DNA of 64,000 nt, taken from the NCBI GenBank assembly GCA_030267565.1, contig BRXU01000006.1, forward strand, positions 4,824,001 through 4,888,000, given 5' to 3'. A program made the position numbers and the translations under genes. The notes below the pieces were generated by a model. That model did no database searches. It saw only the letters and a list, made by a program, of their open reading frames with translations, and was not told the DNA's origin. This DNA is from Pleodorina starrii (lineage: Eukaryota > Chlorophyta > Chlorophyceae > Chlamydomonadales > Volvocaceae). Below, one piece after another: positions 1-11,421 of the stretch (the first letter of the stretch is position 1; every line of letters starts with the position of its first letter).

Positions 1-25
1 CCTCGGCGAGGTGCTTGGCTGGCCG

Positions 26-175
26 GATGTGTGTGTGTGTGTCGTTACAGTATCTGACCGAGCCCTGACGCTGGCCAGGGGCTGCTAACCCAGCCCCGAC
101 GGAAAGACCGCCTAAGCACTCTCCCCCTTGCGGTGGGAGAAGGGCCTGAGGGGCCGCTACCCCCCTCCTGCTCGA
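26..175 (+). repeat. Dispersed repeat copy 1, led by a GT microsatellite
   Basis: A GT run is followed by a TATCTGACCG-type start, then CTGGCCAGGGGCTGCTAACC, then GACCGCC.AAGCACTC and a C-rich tail. The same order of blocks recurs at 426-545 and 7855-8035. This looks like a dispersed, probably non-autonomous element, but I cannot assign it to a named family. Confidence 0.45.
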
Positions 176-425
176 CGCAGAGCTGGCTGCGTCGTACACC
201 CCATATACGGGTGTACGGCGCAGCGGCTCCCCAAAGGCTTGAGCTCACAGCCTGCCTTATACGGCAGCTGGGCCCTTCGTCCGCACAAACAGCAGTCGCG
301 CCGGCGCACTACGCGGCGCCCGCGCTGTCCTGCCCGCCCTGAAGTCCTTGCAGCGCCGGGGCGCCCGGCCGGCCTGCTACCGGCTGGCGGTGCTCCTCTA
401 GAGGCGGTGCTCCTCTAGGCGCGCG

Positions 426-545
426 TGTGTGTGTGTGTGTGTGTGTAACTGTTACATATCTGCCGGGCCGACACTGGCCGGGGGCGCTAACCCGCCCACA
501 TACGGGAGACCGCCGAAGCACTCCTCGGTTGAGGAGGGGCGTACC
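426..545 (+). repeat. Dispersed repeat copy 2, led by a GT microsatellite
   Basis: A run of GT (about 426-449) is followed by TATCTGCCGGGCCG, CTGGCCGGGGGCGCTAACCC and GAGACCGCCGAAGCACTCC. The block order matches copies at 26-175 and 7855-8035. The downstream part diverges, so this copy may be truncated. Confidence 0.45.
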
Positions 546-1214
546 ACCTTGTCCGCACACTGCACCGGGAAGTGCTAACCGCTGCGCCGTAATCGTCACA
601 GGACAGCGTCCACCTGATTGTCCATGTGCCAGCTAAGCTAGCCCCAGGCGCCTACTGTCCTCAGTCCACCGAACGCATGCTCTACAGCTGCGTAATCTAC
701 CAGGGCACTCACACCGGTGCCATTGCCACCTCCTATATCCTTCGGAAGCCTGCCGCCGCCCGATCTTAGTTATCCAACCACCACCTGCTATGCAGTCTGG
801 TCCAGGCCCTATGCAGACTCATTCCTCCACCACTGCTCTGCGGCAGCGTTGTAGTCTTCTTGATGGCATCCCACTCCAGCCGCCCCGCGCACCAGAGGAC
901 ACCATTGTCTCCAGCCTTCGACACCCCGATCTCTTTCAACCGGGGGACCAGCGGTGGGGTGTGTGTGAGCCATCGAGCGGGCACGTGGAGAGCCGGACAT
1001 AACGCTCAGCCGGGCGAACTTGATCCCTTTCTTGCTCCCTGGGGTTCTTTCCCGCTCGCCGCAGCCCGATCGGCAGTTTCGTTTCCTCCCCGTTCCCCCG
1101 CTTGCATGATGCTGCCATCCCCTGTTGCACCTTCGCTCCTTCATGGCCCTGTTCGCCTCCCTGCGCCGCCCTCTCAAAAACGACTTTGTTGAACGTCACG
1201 GCACGTCGCGGCAG

Positions 1215-4200
1215 GTAATGGAGTACAACACGACCTATGTGTGCGAGGCGACCATCAACGCGCAGTGCATCATGGGCAAGGCCGGCACCGCCACCTGCGC
1301 ACAGCAGGCGATGGAGAAGTACCGGCTGCTGCACTGGGAGAACTACGACCTGTTTGCGTTCCCTCCATCACCGCCCTTCCCGCCGTCGCCGCCACCGGAG
1401 CCGCCCTCACCACCGGTGCCACCGCCGCCACCGCACCCGCCGCCACCGCCGCCGCAGCCACCGCTGCCGCTGCCCCGTAACGGGGGGCCCCCGCTGCTGG
1501 CGATTGTCCTGCCTTGCGTCCTGGGAGGTGCGGGGGGCGCAGGGGGTGGCGGAAGCCGGAAGGGAAGGGAAGGACGACCGGCGTTTCCTGCACCGCAGCA
1601 GTCTCTGGGTCCCCTCTGCGCCAGAGCAGTAAGGAGGAAAGGGTTGGGATGAGGAAAGATGCGCCCACCTCCTCCTGCTTCTGTTTCTGCGGTCCTGCTG
1701 TCCTACAAACGCATCGCGGTATGCCTGGTGCGTGCGTTGAGGCACCGCCCGCCCCCATGCCACAAGGCCACCTCCCGGGGGCGGCGGTCCACTCATCGCA
1801 CCAATCCGTGCCGACCCACGGGTCTGACCTTGACCAATACCACAACAACCTCTCCCCGGGCCCCGTCTCCCATGGGTCCGTCCGCCCTTCCTCAGGCGTG
1901 GCGCTGCTGGCGGCCCTGACTGGCGCGGCTTGGTGGTGGCGGCGGCGGAGGGAAGCAGGGCGGAAGAGCGGCGGTCTGGGACCGGGGCAGCAGAACGGTT
2001 TCAGCAGCAAGTGGGTTGGGCCGTGGGCGGTGCGGCCGTGCGGTATGCTCGGGCGTGGGACCCGTTGGGGGCGTTGGGACCCGTTGGGGGCGTAGGGACC
2101 CGTTGGGGGCGTTGCGGGCTCGGAATGCTGGGACCGTGGCGTGTGGGGCTCGCTCCCAATGCTCCGTGGGCCCGGGCCCCATGTGTCGAGAGTCGCGCGT
2201 GTCGAGAGTTGCGCTGGCGGGCTAGCGGCCGAAGCCCGAGGGGTGTGCAGAGCCCCAAACCTTTGCTGGTCAAGCGGGGAAGCGGGTGGTGGCGGCAGGC
2301 CTGCCTGCTGCCTGCGGTTAGCTGCAGCCTGGGGATGCCCCCAGTCCGCCCACCCTCACCCGCCTCGCTTGTCCCCCGCCCCTCCCTGATGAATGCGCGC
2401 TGGCGGACGACGGTGCTGCGCCGCACGGCACGACGTTGCCCCCGCAGGATGCCGAAGGACATGTCCCGTGGGTCGGCCACGGATGGATGCGGCGGCGCAG
2501 GCGGCCTGGGCCCCAGCCTCGACCCACAGCAGCAGCAGCGGGTGCAGCTGGGGGTGGACCGCCAAGGCGGCGGCGGCGGCGGCGGCGCGGGCGGGGGCGC
2601 GAACGGCGCCCTTCAGTGGGCCGGCTCCGGCTCCGGCATCGAACCCAAGTGGTCCGACCGGGCCGACGCCGGCAGCGGCGGCGGTGCCGGCAGCGGCGGC
2701 GGCGGCGGCGCGCCGAAGCACGTGCAGCCGCCCGGCGTGGGCCGCTCCCCGACGATGTCGTCGGTCCAGTCGGGGTGTACGGCAGTAACGGGGGGGCAGA
2801 TGTCGAACGGCGGCGCGGGCAACGGCATGGGCATGGCTGCGGTGGATTACTCGCTGCTGGGGAATCCGCTGCTGGTGCCGCCGGGGGGCAAGGGCAGCGG
2901 CTGCAGCAGCGGCTCCGGCATCGCCCTCAACATGGTGCTGGGGGTGGACGTGTTTGCATCGCGGGAGGCGGTGGTGGGTCGCGGCTCGTTCGCCACGGTG
3001 CTGGAGGGGCAGCTGGGGGGGCGGCCGGTGGCGGTGAAGCTGTTCCACAGGGACGCGCTGGGCGGCACCGCGGATGACGTCAAGAGCCTGAAGCAGGTGG
3101 GTCAGGAGGGGCGGGCAGGCGGCCTGGGGTAAAAGATGAGGAGTAAGGTGCGAAGCTTTCGCGGCGAAGAAAAAACCCGTAGCCGAGATGAGGAGGTTGG
3201 TGACGCCCCCGTGTTGTGGCGTTAACCTCCCCCCTGGGACCTGGGACCTGGGCCGAGCTGAGCTGAGCTCGGCAAGGGCACACTGCGCTGCGCTGCACGG
3301 TTGCAACAACATATCAACCCGGGGCGCCCTCTGCATGTCGGTCAGTCTCGAGCCTCAACCCCGCCCTTCCCCTCCCCCTCCCCCTCCTCGCACACCCTAC
3401 CGCCAGGAGATCGCCATCCTGGCTCGCTGCCAGCACCCCAACGTGGTGGCGCTGCTGGGGGCGGGCAGCACCACCGGGGGGGACGAGGTGTTCCTGGTGG
3501 AGGTGGGGGCGGGCGGGCGGGCGGGGTGATGAGGTGCATGGGGGTCGGTCGGTGCAGGCGTGGTGACCCGTGGGTCGGTTGACCCGTGGGCGAGATGTCG
3601 TAAGTTTGCTGCCTAGGCAGGACCGGCGGGATGGTAGTAAGGGAAATCCATTGGGCCGGCGGGTTGTAGTGTAGTAAGGGAAATCCAGGCTCGGGTAGTG
3701 CGTGGGCGGGTGCATCGGCTAGGGTGGGTAGACTAAGCCATTCGCCGCCCCGCCTCACTTCCCTTCCCGCCTCACTTCCCTTCCCGCCCCTTCCCGCCCC
3801 ACTTCCCTTCCAGGAGCTCATGATCAGCAATCTGGCCCGGGCTTGTCACGAGGGGGAGGGCCTGCCGCTGCAGCGGGTGCTGTCGGTGGCGCGAGACGTA
3901 GCAGCGGTGAGGAGGGGGAGGAGGAGGAGGAGGAGGAGGGGGAGGAGGAGGAGGAGGAGGGGGAGGAGGAGGAGGAGGAGGGGGAGGAGGAGGAGGAGGA
4001 GGGGGAGGAGGAGGAGGAGGAGGGGTCCTCCACGGATAGGCTCGGAGGTCGGAGCTGGATGAGGGGGGCGACTCCTTTGGGGGGCAGGGGCAGAGGCTCG
4101 AGCGGGAACCGGTGGGCAGACCCCTTTGCCCCTTCCTTTGCAGTCCGTGCCGGCTGGAAGGGCTCGGGTGGCAATGTGGGGGGCAGGGGCAGCGACCGGC

Positions 4201-6142
4201 GGGCGTACACACACGGATATAGGTTTCGGTAGGCCGGATGGGATGCAGCCCATAGGGCTTCTTGTTTCATTCTTGCAAATTCACTCTTCGAATCCCCCCG
4301 CCCCCCCGCCCCCCGCTCCCCCCCAGGGTCTGGCCTACCTGCACCCCACCGTCATCCACCGCGACCTGAAGCCAGCCAATGTGCTGCTCGACCAGTACGG
4401 CACCGCCAAGCTGACCGACTTTGGACTGAGTCGGCTGTGGGCCAGCACCGTGCACACCGCAAACCCGGAGGCGGGGACAGTGCAGTACATGGTACGAAAG
4501 CGTTTTATACATCGCTGAGGTTGCGCCGCGATGGGGGGGCGTTGTGTCGTACACCTGCCCGCTCATCTGCGCCCTACTCCTCACCCCTCTCGGCTGTTTC
4601 GTCGTCCCCCACCCGCCCCCCCTCACCTTCGTGCCCAGGCCCCGGAGTGCTTTAGCGGCATCACGAGCGAGAACCCGGGGAAGACCCCCATCTCACACCT
4701 GAGCGACATCTACAGGTGGGTAGGGGGCTGGGTGGGTGGGCGGGTGAGAGGGGTGGGTGGGCGAGAGGGGCGGCTGGGTGGGTGGGTGGCGGCGACACAG
4801 CAGACGGGCGGGCGGGCGGTGTGGATACACGGACCCGCTGGGGCCTTCCAGGTAGCGTAGCGTAACACAAGACGCAGCAGAGTGGTGAAGAAAGACGTGT
4901 GCGGCATGACACATGACCCTGCCTTGGACCCGTTCCGCCTGTCTGGGGCCCTGCTTTAGACCCGCTGCTGGCTGCCCCCCCCCCCCCCCCTACCCCGCTT
5001 GGTTTCGGAGTGCAGTTTTGGCGTGTTGCTGTGGGAGATGTTGACCCGGGAGCGGCCCTGGAAGGGACTGAGCTCCATACAGGTGGCGCTGGCGGTGGGA
5101 TTCCAGCAGCAGCGACTCAACGTACCCGACACGGACGGAGAGAGGTGCGTGCCGCCTCCTCCTCCGGAGGGGGGCCCGGGGCGGGATTGCGGGGTGGGGC
5201 ACCACGGACCCGGGACCCGGGACCCGGCCGGATGACTGGTTTCGATCCGAAGGGAGGGGAGGGCAAGGAGGACGGAACGGTGGACACCCGGCCCGGCCCG
5301 GCCCGGTGTGTATCCCACATCTTGGCACTCGGGACGGGTCGGGACGGGACGGACCCACACGGACTGGAAGGAGTTGTTGGGGCACTCGTTGGGGCAGCTT
5401 GTTGTCTGTCGCGATTGCTCTCAGCTTGCCGCCCGCCCTCCCGCCCTCCCGCCCGCCGGCCCTGGCCCCGGTTTCAGTGGAGTCACCTGTTCCGCCCTCT
5501 GCTGCTCTCCCACCTCTGTGCCCCCCCCCATCCGCAGGTTCCACCCAAAGCTGCGGAAACTCATTTTGCAGTGCTGGGATGCGGTGAGTGGAGGGCTCTC
5601 TGGGGTTGGTTTAGAGTTGTTTCAGGGTTGGTTTAGGGTTTTCCCATGCGGAGTAAGCCGGGCGTTTCCCGGGGTGGAGCCGAGCCGCCTGCCGCGGTGG
5701 GCCGCCCTTGACCTCAACTCAAAATAACCCCCTCGTCTGTCCCACAACGCCGGGACGTCTTCTGCCCCGCCGGGTCCCCCAACCCACAACTGCCAACCGC
5801 CGCCAACCGCCGCAGGACCCGCGCAAGCGGCCAGGCGCAGCGGAGATTGCGAAGCGCCTGTCGCTGCTGCTGCAGCACATTGAGACCCACGGGTCACTCA
5901 GTGCGCCCGGGGGCCACACCGCCTCCATCGCCAGCTCCCTGTGCAGCGACACGGCCGTCGGCGTCGGCGCGGCGCCCATATCGGGGGGCGCCCCGGTGTC
6001 TGGGGGCCCCGTGTCGGGCGGGCCCGAGTCCAGTGGCGCCGATTCCAGCGGCTCCTCCGGGCCTCGCTGCTCTCCTCCCCCTGCTGCCGCCCCTGCCGCC
6101 ACCGGCGCCGCCGCCGGCGCGGCGCTGCCGCGTAAAGGCTAA
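1215..6142 (+). CDS. Transmembrane Ser/Thr protein kinase (receptor-like, TKL type), 5' partial
   Basis: Exons in phase: 1215-1527, 1896-2010, 2448-3096, 3407-3502, 3814-3906, 4327-4491, 4639-4715, 5016-5144, 5538-5583, 5816-6142 (about 669 residues to TAA). The first visible exon has three Cys and an N-glycosylation sequon, then a PPSPPP-type proline stretch resembling algal wall glycoproteins. A membrane helix (PLLAIVLPCVLG joined to GVALLAALTGAAWWW) is split exactly by the first intron and followed by RRRR, so the kinase is cytoplasmic. A Gly-rich linker leads to the kinase: GRGSFATV loop, VAVKLFH lysine, HRDLKPANVLL catalytic loop, DFGLSR, YM-APECF, and RKRPG near the end. All catalytic residues are present, so it should be active. 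A short Ser/Pro/Ala tail follows. The ligand is unknown. The true start lies upstream and is unresolved; an acceptor CGCGGCAG sits just before 1215. Confidence 0.85.
3911..4023 (+). repeat. GAG-rich homopurine minisatellite in kinase intron
   Basis: About 110 bases of pure A/G in the intron between exons ending at 3906 and starting at 4327. GGA triplets are broken at regular spacing by GGGGG, giving a higher-order period. It creates false poly-Glu and poly-Pro/Ser frames on both strands. Such mirror-symmetric purine runs can form triplex DNA. Confidence 0.9.
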
Positions 6143-7080
6143 GGGGTCGCGGAGGAGGACATCTGGGAGGGAAGGCCGGGAGCGCAAGGGGCGATTGGGC
6201 GTGCTCCTGGTGGTTGGCGGTTGGTGGTTGATGGTTGGTGGTGCGGCGGGCTTGGCAACAGAGGGTTGAGAGAATGTTTACGGAAAGGAGGTGCACGGGG
6301 GCCCTCCCTCCCGATGTGACGCCCTCCCCTCGACCTCCCCTCCGCCCGCCCGCCCGCGTCCGAAATGGAATGACTGCCGACTGCTGATACCCCTCTCGCT
6401 GATACCCCTCTCTCTCTGGGATTGTGGCTCGATGTGTTGTTAAAAAGCTGCCGCCATCTGTCTGACGGGGAGGCGAGGGGGGCCCGAGGGGGGGCGAGGG
6501 GGGGGGACCGAGGGGGCTGTCGCTCTGCGGGCGGGCAGGCGGGCGGGCGGGGGTTGCAAGCATCGCGGGTGGCCGCATGGGGGCTCACCTCAGCCCCGCC
6601 GGTTGGCCCCGCCGCCGGATGGAGCCACGTCGAGCTGTTGTTCTGCTCTTACTGGTTGTCGTCTTCGTCGTCGGCAAGACTGATCGATCGTTTTTCCTTC
6701 GGTTGCCTCTCTTTACTTACTTTTGTCCTTTTGGGGGGCCCCGACTGTCTTCTTTTTTCGCGATTGGGGCCGCCGGACGTCCCCCGGCGTACTGGCGGGT
6801 TGCGTACTGGGAGAATTCGCGCCCCACTGCGCCCGCCAGTCCGGCGGCCGTCGGCGCGATTCCGGACGGCTGCGGCGGTCGTTGATCCCTCCGGCCCCTG
6901 GAGGCGAGGGAGCCGATTTTCCTCGGTGAAGCCACCACCCCCGGGGGGCGGGGTGTGTATGTGTGCTCGTTGGGGCTTCTCTGTTGCTGTCTCACTCCTA
7001 TTACCGGTACTGTTGCTGTTGCTCTATTGCTGTTGTCATGTGACCCGATTAGATCCTGCCGCGCGTGGGTCTGGGTGACG

Positions 7081-7103
7081 TATGATGGTGATGATGGTGA
7101 TGG

Positions 7104-7153
<50 letters not shown>
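7081..7153 (+). repeat. (GAT)n trinucleotide microsatellite
   Basis: Roughly 23 GAT units with a few GGT interruptions at the left end. It yields poly-Asp, poly-Ile and poly-His frames that are artefacts. Confidence 0.95.
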
Positions 7154-7156
<3 letters not shown>

Positions 7157-7854
7157 GCGGGGGGCGGGGCCGGGGGCGGAGGCGGCCTCCTGGTGGGCTG
7201 CTGACTGACTGACTGAGGGGTTGAAAGGACGGCGGTGGATGGCGTGGAGTCTGTGGGACGTTCGGGCCGGCGGCACGATGCCGTACGGGTGCCTGATATG
7301 CCGTACAAGTACTGCGCTGTGCACCTGTGATGACGGGCCGGCGCGGTGGATCGAGCCTCGAGCGCGCGGGCCGGGGCGGGGGGGAGGGACGTGGGATGCG
7401 TCCGCGGGATCAGAGGACGGAGGGGAGGGGGGTGGGGTGAGGTTGGGTTGCGTTGGGTTGGGGTTGACGCGTTGACCTGACTTGGGTTGGGGTCCTGGTT
7501 GATGGGATGGGAGCTCGGGTCTGGGCGTCGACCGCTGGCTGGCTGGCTGGCAAGAGGGGCAATTGGGCTGTGCGTGTGCTTGCGTGTGCGTGCGTGCGCG
7601 CATGTGTGTATATACGGATACTGGCTACACGAACTACGACGACGACGCGCCTGGGCTCCGGTCTTGACGGGGGTGAGTGTGAGGGTGAGGGCTGTCCGCC
7701 CGGCGGGCGGCAGGACCCTGTGCTGCGCTCTGCTGCTGCGTTGAGCTGTGGCGCATGCGTATGTGTTTGCGTGCACGCCGTGTGTGCATATGCGTATGTG
7801 TATATGTGCGTGTATGTATGTGTGTGTTTGCCCGCGTGTGTGTTTGTGGTTGGG

Positions 7855-8035
7855 TGTGTTTGACCGTACATGCGTGCGCTATCTCGCCGGTCTGATGCTG
7901 GCCAAGCGGCTGCTGAGACCCGGCAGAGTCACACCCCCTCCCGCTCCGAAGGCGCCTAGCTCCCAACGGGGGGGACACCGCCGAAGCCCCCTCCTAAAAG
8001 AGGGCAGGGCGTGAGGGGCCCCTCACAGCCCCCTC
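7855..8035 (+). repeat. Dispersed repeat copy 3 after GT-rich DNA
   Basis: The sequence TATCTCGCCGGTCTGATGCT is followed by GGCCAAGCGGCTGCTGAGACC, and later by GGACACCGCCGAAGCCCCCTC, GAGGGGCCCCTCA and a C-rich tail. Block order agrees with the copies at 26-175 and 426-545, and the tail most closely matches copy 1. As in those copies, GT-rich DNA lies directly 5'. Confidence 0.45.
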
Positions 8036-10107
8036 CCTCGTTTGCGTGATTCCCCTCTCTCGTTTGGGTGGTGCTGGCGCTTGGCCGAACCAGCGCGGGG
8101 CCGGGCCTGCAGCATACAGCTTCCTGTGCGATGTGGTGCGATGCGTCTGTACTGCGTCTGTACTGCGTCTGTACTGCGCTTCCGTATGTACTGTCTTGCC
8201 ACCTCTCCCACTTCCGCTCCCGCTCCTTGGAGGAATGAGCTGCCGCCTCCGACCGAGCCCGGCCCAGCCTTGCTGCGCCCAGCGCACCCCGCCGGCGCCC
8301 CGGGGGGGGGACCCGTCCTGTGTCCGGTGTTCGGGGGGCCGAGTAGGTGGGTCGTGAGTACTGATCATACGTAATGGTGGGGTGCTTGTGGGGGAGGGTT
8401 AGGGGGAGGCAGGGAGGGGCGCTGCGGCGAGAGTCTGCAGTCTGTCTGAGGGCTGCTCCATGACCCGATGGCGTAGGCTGGCCGCGTCGCTCGCACCCAC
8501 ATTCGTCACAGCGCACCCACATTCACTCATCCGCACAGCCACAAGGGTTTTAGGGTGGGATGGGGACATGGGGTGGGGGCGCGTTTGGGGCGGCGGATGG
8601 CGAGCCACGGGCACGGCGCCCTGCAGTGGTGGTGGTGCTGGGGGCGGTGCAATGGCGGCTACGGCAGCGCGGCCGCGACTGCACTCGGTGGTTGTGTTTG
8701 TGTGTGATGTGATGGCACAGCGGCCGTCGGGACGGGCGGTGGGAGGAGACGAGGCTGAGGCGGGTCCCCAGCCCCGCTCTGGCTAGTGCTCTCTGTGACT
8801 CAACGGCGGGGAGGGTACCGGGTCGCCGCTGCGCTGCCTCAGCCAGCAGGCGCGGCTGTTGGCGGCTCTTGTCGGCACTGCTGTGGCTTTGTGTGCCGTG
8901 CGGTGTGTGACGATGTCGGCAAAAGGAGGGGGGCTTCCTCCATTGGCAGTTATTGGCAGTTACGGGCGGGCGCCGCCCTCGTGCCACGCACGGAGCCCCC
9001 GCCACTTCGCCGCGAGTTCTCTGAGTCCTGAGGTCCTAACGCAGCTGCGGGTGATAATGTTGGGAGTTGGGTATGTCCTTTCCTTGGTTGGGTTGCGGGA
9101 TTTCTTCTTTCCAGTTCATGACTCTTCGAGACTAGTCCCGCCACCCACTTCCTTTTCTTATGCGGCAGCGGCAGCGACCGACTTTGCTACCAAATGGTGT
9201 CTGCACCGATGGCGATGGCGGTGGCCGGGCTTCAGTATTATTGGTGTTGATGGTCGTGCTGGTAGCGGCGGCGTCTTATTTGGCAGGGGCGCGCGAAGAT
9301 ACACAAAGACGTGCGTGCAGCATTTCGTTTACCTCATGTTGCGGATGAAGTGATGCACGATTTGCAAGGCGAGCAAGACGCAACAGGAGAGGGGTCTCCG
9401 GACGTAGCCGGTTGTGGCTTCGCTCCCAGTCGGACCTGGTGCGGCTTCCCAGCTTGTTTCCGTGAGCGAGCTTTTCCCGGGTGGGGTTGGGTGGGGTCGG
9501 ATCGGGTTGGGTCGGGTCACGTGAACCTGTTCATGGCGGATGTTCCGGTGTATATTATATATCGGGTTAGGGTTGGGAAGGGGGTGTGCCGTTCCTGTCC
9601 TTGGGGGCTAGTGGAGAGCAAGTCTTGGGAAGTAGGCCCTGGGGAGGGGGCCGAGCCGTGAACTGGAAAGGCTACCCCATCGTACGTTTTTTGGGGTGGC
9701 TGGCCGGCGACGTCATTCAAAACATTGATAAGGTCAAAGTATATGTATATGCAACGAAGCGGTGAGGGGCTTTATTCAAAGCACCTGTGTGGCCACTGGC
9801 AATTGTGCTCCGGAAGGGTACACAGCTCGCCATGTTCCCTAGCGCTGGAGCTGGAGGCCAGGGCCGTCCTTGCGCGCTCTGGACTGCTTTGGATACCAAG
9901 TTGCCGTAACAGCTTTCGGGGGGACTTGGGCCTTGTGCTTCCTGTCAGGTGGCAAATGCACCTGCAGAAGGCACCCAGCTTTCATTGCTCTGGAAGGCCA
10001 GACTCGGACTCGAACTACCGGGGACAGCAAAGCAGGTGCCCTCTGGCTCGGTGGAAACCCCTGATCCGCAAAACCAACTCCCAGCTATCGCAGGCCAAGT
10101 GATGGAG

Positions 10108-10558
10108 CGCCCATGGGTCGAGCCTGGGCCCATGGGTCGAGGCTGGGCCCATGGGTCGACGCTGGGCTCATGGGTCGAGGCCGGGCCCATGGGTCGAGGC
10201 TGGGCCCATGGGTCGAGGCTGGGCTCATGGGTCGAGGCTGGGCCCATGGGTCGAGCCTGGGCCCATGGGTCGAGCCTGAGCCCATGGGTTGAACATGGGC
10301 CCATGGGTCGAGGCTGGGCTCATGGGCCGAGCATGTGCCCATGGGCCGAGCCTGGGCCCATGGGTCGAGCCTGGGCCCATGGGTCGAGGCTGGGCCCATG
10401 GGTCGACGCTGGGCTCATGGGTCGAGGCCGGGCCCATGGGTCGAGCCTGGGCCCATGGGTCGAGGCTGGGCCCATGGGTCGAGGCTGGGCCCATGGGTCG
10501 AGCCTGGGCCCATGGGTCGAGCCTAGGCCCATGGGTCGAGGCTGGGCCCATGGGTCGA
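10108..10558 (+). repeat. 19-bp minisatellite, about 24 copies
   Basis: Tandem units of GGGCCCATGGGTCGAGGCT with scattered substitutions (GCC, CGCT or GGCTC variants). Because 19 is not a multiple of three and units lack stops, several frames stay open on both strands, giving 100-275 residue ORFs of GPMGRGWAHGS type that are not genes. The core CCCATGGGTC is a variant of the GACCC(A/G)(T/C)GGGTC palindrome scattered through the window. Confidence 0.95.
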
Positions 10559-11421
10559 ATGCTCGAAAGGCCACCGCTGCAGTGCACAGGACCAGCCGGC
10601 TAGCCGCCTCCACCCTCCGAGCCAGCGTTCCCTGGTTCCGGAGCCGATTGCCAGCGCTGTTGCCGCATCGGGACTTCGGGTCATCAGGTCACCAGGAGGC
10701 AGGATCCCAAGCCCTCAGTCCCCATCCCCAACGACCCCCCCCCCTCGATCCGTCTCTAGCGGGTGGCTGTTTTTGACTGATGGCTGTTTTTGGCTAGTGG
10801 CATTTCTTATTGGTGCGTGGCTATTGTCGTAGTGGACGGGTCATCCTCACTGCGCACATATATTAAGTTCCGAAGCGCGCTTGCCAGGTGAGCCCACGCC
10901 CTACTACTGACTGGGTCGGTTTACTGGCGCGCCAGCCACAGGGAGGATCGCCTCTTGGTACGTACTGCACCCGACACTGTCTCGACCGAGGCCCAAAGTT
11001 GACACATACGCAGGGTCTACACAGAAACCCTCGTGCAGAACCCAGTACTGCGTATTCCTCTGACCTTCCCTTTCCCCCGCCATCTCCCACCCCTTCGCCC
11101 CCAAAGCCTTCTGCTCCCTGGTGGAGGACTGCCGTGCCCGACGTCCGCATGTGTCGGCTGTTGGCGGTACTCACCACCGACCACATCCACATTCCACAAT
11201 CACACGCATCGCATCTACACACGTGCCTCTCCTCTCTCTCCGTCTCCTTTAGGCATGCAACCGCGTGCAGGTGTTCACATGCGCACATGCAGGCGCGCAC
11301 GCACAAGAACGCAAAACACGAAAGCGCGCCCGCACACGACGCGCATTGCCCCGAGGGTTGCTGCACCGTCGTCCGTGCCGTACACCAACACCACCGCTCG
11401 TATTCGTACTCGCCGTACTCG

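Larger units (their letters stand above)
1..1214. other. 5' repeat-rich region without a convincing gene
   Basis: I find no open frame here with recognisable protein motifs or consistent splicing. The stretch holds two GT microsatellites (about 28-45 and 426-449), two copies of a dispersed repeat, and a short direct repeat of GGTGCTCCTCTAG near 388-419. Upstream exons of the kinase gene that starts at 1215 may lie here. A short frame at 676-768 with two aromatic-rich lines was considered but has no supporting motif. Confidence 0.5.
6143..11421. other. Intergenic region between convergent kinase and GT61 genes
   Basis: This holds the 3' ends of the plus-strand kinase and the minus-strand glycosyltransferase. 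I see no frame with conserved motifs. Contents are a GAT microsatellite (7081-7153), GT-rich low-complexity DNA (7560-7860), a dispersed repeat (7855-8035), a triplicated TACTGCGTCTG (about 8147-8177), and a 19-bp minisatellite (10108-10558). No TGTAA poly(A) signal was found close to 6142. Confidence 0.6.

Noticed and set aside
3724..4270. Poly-Glu, poly-Ser and poly-Pro proteins around 4 kb
   Set aside because: They read through an intronic GAG microsatellite; the true exons on both sides use splice sites at 3906 and 4327.
7036..7776. His- or Ile-rich protein on the minus strand
   Set aside because: The runs come from the GAT microsatellite and nothing else in the frame is conserved.
9949..10776. 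275-residue open frame of GPMGRGWAHGS repeats
   Set aside because: It is created by the 19-bp minisatellite, which lacks stop codons; similar frames exist on the other strand and in other phases.
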